The position numbers and the translations under genes were made by a program. Of a stretch of DNA of 64,000 nt, positions 60,619 to 64,000 are shown in pieces. Below the pieces are notes generated by a model, which ran no database searches, had not been told where the DNA came from, and saw only the letters and a list, made by a program, of their open reading frames with translations. Numbering within the stretch: position 1 is the first letter of the stretch; every line of letters starts with the position of its first letter. This DNA is from Caballeronia sp. M1242 (GTDB lineage Bacteria > Pseudomonadota > Gammaproteobacteria > Burkholderiales > Burkholderiaceae): assembly GCF_017220215.1 (NCBI RefSeq), contig NZ_CP071132.1, forward strand, positions 524,873 to 588,872, written 5' to 3'.

Positions 60619-61790
60619 GGCGCGATGTGCAGCGACGAAGGCGCGCGTTCCGGCGCGGGCGCGAGCGTGCGGTACACGCCGATGGTCTTGTCGAGCACGA
60701 TGGCTTCGTCGAATTCGCGCAAGGCTTTATCGCGAGCGGCAAGACCCAGCCGGCGCGCGAGCGCGCGATCGTCGTCGAGCAGACGAATGGCATTGGCGAG
60801 CGCGGTCGCATCGCGCACCGGCACCACGAGTCCGTCCTCGCCGTTGCGACTGACGACTTCGCGGCAGCCGGGCGCGTCTGTCGTGATGAGCGGCAGCGCG
60901 CACGCCGCCGCCTCGATCAGCGATTTCGGCAGACCTTCGCGATAGCTCGGCAGCACCATCACGTCCGTTTGCGCGAGCAGAGCGGGCATGTCGCTCACGT
61001 GACCGCGCCATTCCACGAGACCTTCGGCCACCCAGCCTTCGATGGTCGACCGTTCGATGGACGCCGGATTGCCCGCGTCCGGCATGCCCGCGAGCACGAA
61101 GCGGATGGTGCGATGCTCGCGCTTGAGCGCGCGCGCCGCTTCGACGAATTCCGCGATGCCCTTGTCCCACAGCATGCGCGCGGCGAGCAGCACGCGCAGC
61201 GGCTCGGAGGAGAGCGGCGCGTCGTCGGGCGGCGCCTTGAAGCGCGAACAGTTGACCCCCGAGCCTTTGATGAGATGAATCGCTTTCTCATCGACGAGGC
61301 GCGCGGTCTTGAACATCGTCACATCGTCGGGATTTTGCAGAATGAGCGCGCAGTCGTCGCCATCGAGCGCCACGCGCAGCACGCGTCGAACGAGCGGGCG
61401 CAGTAGCCGCGCCTTAAGATCGCGGCTCGTGAAAACGTAGCCGAGCCCCGCCACCGAATTCACCCGCGCGGGCACGCCGGCCAGCTTCGCGCCGAGCGAT
61501 CCGTACACCGCGCTCTTGATCGTGAAACCGTGCACGAGCGCCGCGTCCTCTTCGCGAAAGAGGCGGGCGAGCCACAAGACCAACGCCAGTTCGCGCAACG
61601 GATTCAGACTGCGGCGAATCATCGGCACGGCGCGCCAGCGAAAGCCGAGCTCGCACAGCTTCGGCCCGTATTCGCCCGGCGGCGAGATCAGCACGACTTC
61701 GTGACCCATATCGCGTAACCGGTAGGCCAGCGACAGGCGGAAGTTGTACAGATACCAGTCTGTATTCGCAAACAGGATGACTTTGTTCAT
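60615..61790 (-). CDS. GT4-family glycosyltransferase (second of three)
   Basis: 391 residues from the ATG at 61790. Similar GT-B layout: ANTDWYLYNFRLSLAYRLRD at the start, then RVLLAARMLWDKGIAEFVEA (donor-side fold) and the YREGLPKSLIEAAACALPLI E-x7-E motif. N-terminal wording suggests the family of cytoplasmic sugar transferases for O-antigen or EPS. Overlaps its upstream neighbour by ATGA. Confidence 0.9.
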   Translation of the reverse strand: MNKVILFANTDWYLYNFRLSLAYRLRDMGHEVVLISPPGEYGPKLCELGFRWRAVPMIRRSLNPLRELALVLWLARLFREEDAALVHGFTIKSAVYGSLGAKLAGVPARVNSVAGLGYVFTSRDLKARLLRPLVRRVLRVALDGDDCALILQNPDDVTMFKTARLVDEKAIHLIKGSGVNCSRFKAPPDDAPLSSEPLRVLLAARMLWDKGIAEFVEAARALKREHRTIRFVLAGMPDAGNPASIERSTIEGWVAEGLVEWRGHVSDMPALLAQTDVMVLPSYREGLPKSLIEAAACALPLITTDAPGCREVVSRNGEDGLVVPVRDATALANAIRLLDDDRALARRLGLAARDKALREFDEAIVLDKTIGVYRTLAPAPERAPSSLHIAP

Positions 61791-62977
61791 GGCCTCGTCC
61801 CATGCAGCGTAGTTGTGCCCCGACGATTGCGGACGTTCGCGCTCTGCGGCGCGTGGATGCCGGCTGCCCGCACACCGACGCGCTCGAACAGCGCGTCCCA
61901 AAGCCTCAAAATCGCGTCGACCGAATAACGCTCGCGCATCGATTGCGCGCCTTTGCGTCCGAGTTCAGCGCGCAGTCTCTCGTCGCCGAGCAGACGGGCC
62001 AGCGCGTCGGCGAGCGCGTCGCGGTCGTTCGGCGGCACGAGCAACGCGTCTTCGCCGTTGCGCGTGATGTCGCGCGGGCCGCTCTTGCAATCGACGGCCA
62101 CGGCGGGCACGCCGAGCGCCATGCTTTCGGCGAGCGCGAGCCCGAATCCTTCGAAGCGCGACGACATGGCGAATGCCTGCGCGCGCCGCATCTCTGCCCA
62201 CGGATCGCTCGTCACGCCGGGCAGCGAAATGCGTTCGCCGAGTCCGTGGCCGTCGATCTTCGCCTGTAGCGATGCCCGCTCGGCGCCTTCGCCCCAAATG
62301 GTCAGGTCCCACAGCGGGAAGCGCGACGCAATCGACGCGAACGCATCGATCAGTAGGCCGTAATGCTTCTGCGGATGAAGCCGCCCGAACGAAGCGAGGC
62401 GCATGCGTCCGTTCTCAGCGGCGTTCGCGCGCGGTTCCGATTCGCGGAACAGTTCGGGCGGCAGCGGGTTCGGCATGACCGCGATGTGGCGCACGCCGGG
62501 CACCATCGCACGAAAGGGCTCCACGACGTTCTCGGTCAGGACCGTTACGGCGTCCGCGTGCGGATAGGCAAGGCGAGTGGCGAGCCGCCAGAATCGCGAG
62601 CGGCCGTCGACGGACGGATCGTTGTGCTCGCACACGATGAGCGGCACGCGTTGCTTAAGCGACGCGAGAATGCCCGCGACGTTGACGTTATATAGAAAGC
62701 ACACGACGACATCCGGCCGGCTTTCGGCGATGACCGCGCGAAGCGCGCGCTGGCGCTCCAAATATCCGAGCGCGCCTCCGCGCGGCTGCTTCACGCGGTC
62801 GGCCAGCCGCACGAAGCGCACCTTGTCCGACAGCGCATAGAAGCAGGGCGTGCTTCGACGATACGTCGCGACCAGCGTGACGGTGTCGCCTCGCTCGCTC
62901 CACGCATTGACGAGCGTGGCCGCGACGCGTTCGGCGCCGCCGCTTCCCATCGAGCTCACGAGCAGCGTGATGTTCAT
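61787..62977 (-). CDS. GT4-family glycosyltransferase (first of three)
   Basis: 396 residues from the ATG at 62977. Start ITLLVSSMGSGGAERVAATL is a textbook GT4 loop (GGAER). Acceptor region VVVCFLYNVNVAGI, donor region LASFGRLHPQKHYGLLIDAF, and RFEGFGLALAESMALGVPAV with E-x7-E. Its start overlaps the flippase stop by four bases. Four genes (flippase and three transferases) are therefore one coupled unit. Confidence 0.93.
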   Translation of the reverse strand: MNITLLVSSMGSGGAERVAATLVNAWSERGDTVTLVATYRRSTPCFYALSDKVRFVRLADRVKQPRGGALGYLERQRALRAVIAESRPDVVVCFLYNVNVAGILASLKQRVPLIVCEHNDPSVDGRSRFWRLATRLAYPHADAVTVLTENVVEPFRAMVPGVRHIAVMPNPLPPELFRESEPRANAAENGRMRLASFGRLHPQKHYGLLIDAFASIASRFPLWDLTIWGEGAERASLQAKIDGHGLGERISLPGVTSDPWAEMRRAQAFAMSSRFEGFGLALAESMALGVPAVAVDCKSGPRDITRNGEDALLVPPNDRDALADALARLLGDERLRAELGRKGAQSMRERYSVDAILRLWDALFERVGVRAAGIHAPQSANVRNRRGTTTLHGTRP

Positions 62978-64000
62978 GCGACCAGATCTCCCGTGGGACG
63001 CGCGGGCGGCACGCGCCTCGCGACGATCATCGACAGGCAGAACACCGACGCGTGCATCATGCCGGTTGCGAGCAGCACGCCAGGCATGCCGATCCAGCGC
63101 GTGAGCACGACGTTGGCCAGCACTTTCACGACGAACGCGAGCGCCGTGACGACCGCCATGTCCTTGTAGCGCCCTTCGACGGACAGCAGGTTCATCATCA
63201 CCAGCGCCGCGAAGTAGAAGGGCAACTGCACGAGGGAATAACGCATCAGCTCGGCGACGAGCAGCGTGTTGCTCGCGGTGAACGCGCCGCGCTGAAACAG
63301 CACCTGCACCATCCACGGCGCGAGCGGATACGCGATCACGGCGCATAGCGTGCCTGCGCCCAGCATCAGCACGGACCATTGGAACGCCGTCTGCCGCGCG
63401 CGCGTCACATCGTCCTTGCCGAGAATGTCGGACAACACGGGCAGTGTGCCCTGCGCGATGGCGAGGGCACCCATGCTGATCAACAGGCCGAAGACGCGGT
63501 TCGCATAACCGAGCGTGGCGACGGCGCCATCGCCCAGATGCGCGACGAAGTATTGATCCAGCGCAGGCGAGCAGCACACCACGAGCTGGCCCAGCATGAA
63601 GACGCGCACCGCGCGATAGATGGGTGGCCAGCGCGGCGAACGGAACGTGAGCGAGAGCCGCGCGTAACGGCCTTCCACCTTGCCGCCGAGCGGCCATACC
63701 ACCACCACGAATAGCGCATAGCCGAGCAGCGTGCCCCACATGAGCGGCACCATCGCGCTCTTTTCCGTCATGAACAGCACGAGCAGCAGCGTCATCACCG
63801 CTGGCAAGCCGTCGAGCAGCGTGCCGATATGGCGCTCCTTCGATTGCAAACGCGTGCCGTACGCAGTCTCGATCATGATGAGTACCCCGATGGGCGCCAT
63901 CACCAGCATCATCTGATGCGCCATCTCGCGCGTCTGCGGGGCGAGGCCGCCCGCCATGAATTGAAGCGCGTACGGCCACACGAGATAAAGAATCCCGGTG
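62974..64000 (-). CDS. Lipid-linked oligosaccharide flippase (MurJ/Wzx-like), 5' end beyond the window
   Basis: At least 341 residues are seen; the frame is open to the right edge, so the start is outside. About ten membrane segments and MurJ/MviN-like wording (QGTLPVLSDILGKDDVTRAR, LFQRGAFTASNTLL, LQLPFYF-like VQLPFYFAALVMMNLLSVEG). It flips undecaprenyl-linked repeat units, paired with the EpsG-like polymerase. The MurJ-like QRGAF segment is notable for a polysaccharide flippase. Confidence 0.9.
   Translation of the reverse strand, partial: TGILYLVWPYALQFMAGGLAPQTREMAHQMMLVMAPIGVLIMIETAYGTRLQSKERHIGTLLDGLPAVMTLLLVLFMTEKSAMVPLMWGTLLGYALFVVVVWPLGGKVEGRYARLSLTFRSPRWPPIYRAVRVFMLGQLVVCCSPALDQYFVAHLGDGAVATLGYANRVFGLLISMGALAIAQGTLPVLSDILGKDDVTRARQTAFQWSVLMLGAGTLCAVIAYPLAPWMVQVLFQRGAFTASNTLLVAELMRYSLVQLPFYFAALVMMNLLSVEGRYKDMAVVTALAFVVKVLANVVLTRWIGMPGVLLATGMMHASVFCLSMIVARRVPPARPTGDLVA

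Noticed and set aside
1..64000. tRNA, rRNA or insertion sequences
   Set aside because: No cloverleaf-like region, rRNA signature, or transposase with flanking inverted repeats was seen, though I could not run a model search.

Overview
The window looks like part of a secondary replicon (chromid or second chromosome) of a GC-rich betaproteobacterium of the Burkholderia sensu lato group (Caballeronia/Paraburkholderia-like). This rests on a parA-parB-replication protein module at the left end, Burkholderia-style gene families (OmpC-type porin, YeeE/YedE, GlcNAc-type polysaccharide genes, CsbD, many GST-family proteins) and strongly GC-biased codon use. No database search was possible, so the taxon is an inference.

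Layout. 1-7.4 kb: replication and segregation module: tail of a tyrosine recombinase, parA, parB, a hairpin, a candidate replication initiator, and a full-length second-copy type RpoD sigma factor with its own promoter and palindrome. A 0.4 kb gene-free stretch follows, with a duplicated element carrying inverted DnaA-box-like sequences. 7.4-13.5 kb: metabolic and envelope singletons (GST/YghU-like protein, SDR, lipoate ligase-like protein, lipoproteins, NudK-like Nudix). 13.5-16.2 kb: molybdate transporter modABC with a ModE-like operator. 16.3-28.3 kb: enoyl-CoA hydratase, GST, PQQ-type sugar dehydrogenase plus cytochrome c, a pyruvyl-transferase-like protein, a PAS-GGDEF protein, a SET-domain protein, a cupin, small unknowns and RecQ. 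28.1-33.8 kb: stress-type genes (CsbD, two zinc alcohol dehydrogenases, a porin, a manganese catalase).

34.0-38.2 kb: a two-partner secretion pair in which transporter and exoprotein converge. 38.5-47.5 kb: an old yellow enzyme, a degenerate phosphopantetheinyl-transferase-like protein, an ABC transporter/AttH-lipocalin operon, a YeeE/YedE transporter and BluB.

47.7-64.0 kb: a surface polysaccharide locus that runs off the right edge. It holds an integral membrane protein, a polysaccharide deacetylase, a WecA-like initiating transferase, a hexapeptide acetyltransferase, two paralogous right-handed beta-helix proteins, an EpsG-like polymerase, two CelD/BcsL-type acyltransferases, three GT4 glycosyltransferases and a MurJ/Wzx-like flippase. 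Together these give lipid-linked initiation, chain building, flipping, polymerisation, acyl decoration, deacetylation and periplasmic or outer-surface processing. The two beta-helix proteins are the most distinctive part.

Besides the genes, the sequence shows three copies of an inverted DnaA-box pair with identical spacing, a perfect ModE-like operator, two different 11-bp tandem arrays just after stop codons, and several perfect terminator hairpins. I saw no tRNA, rRNA, CRISPR array, insertion sequence or prophage.
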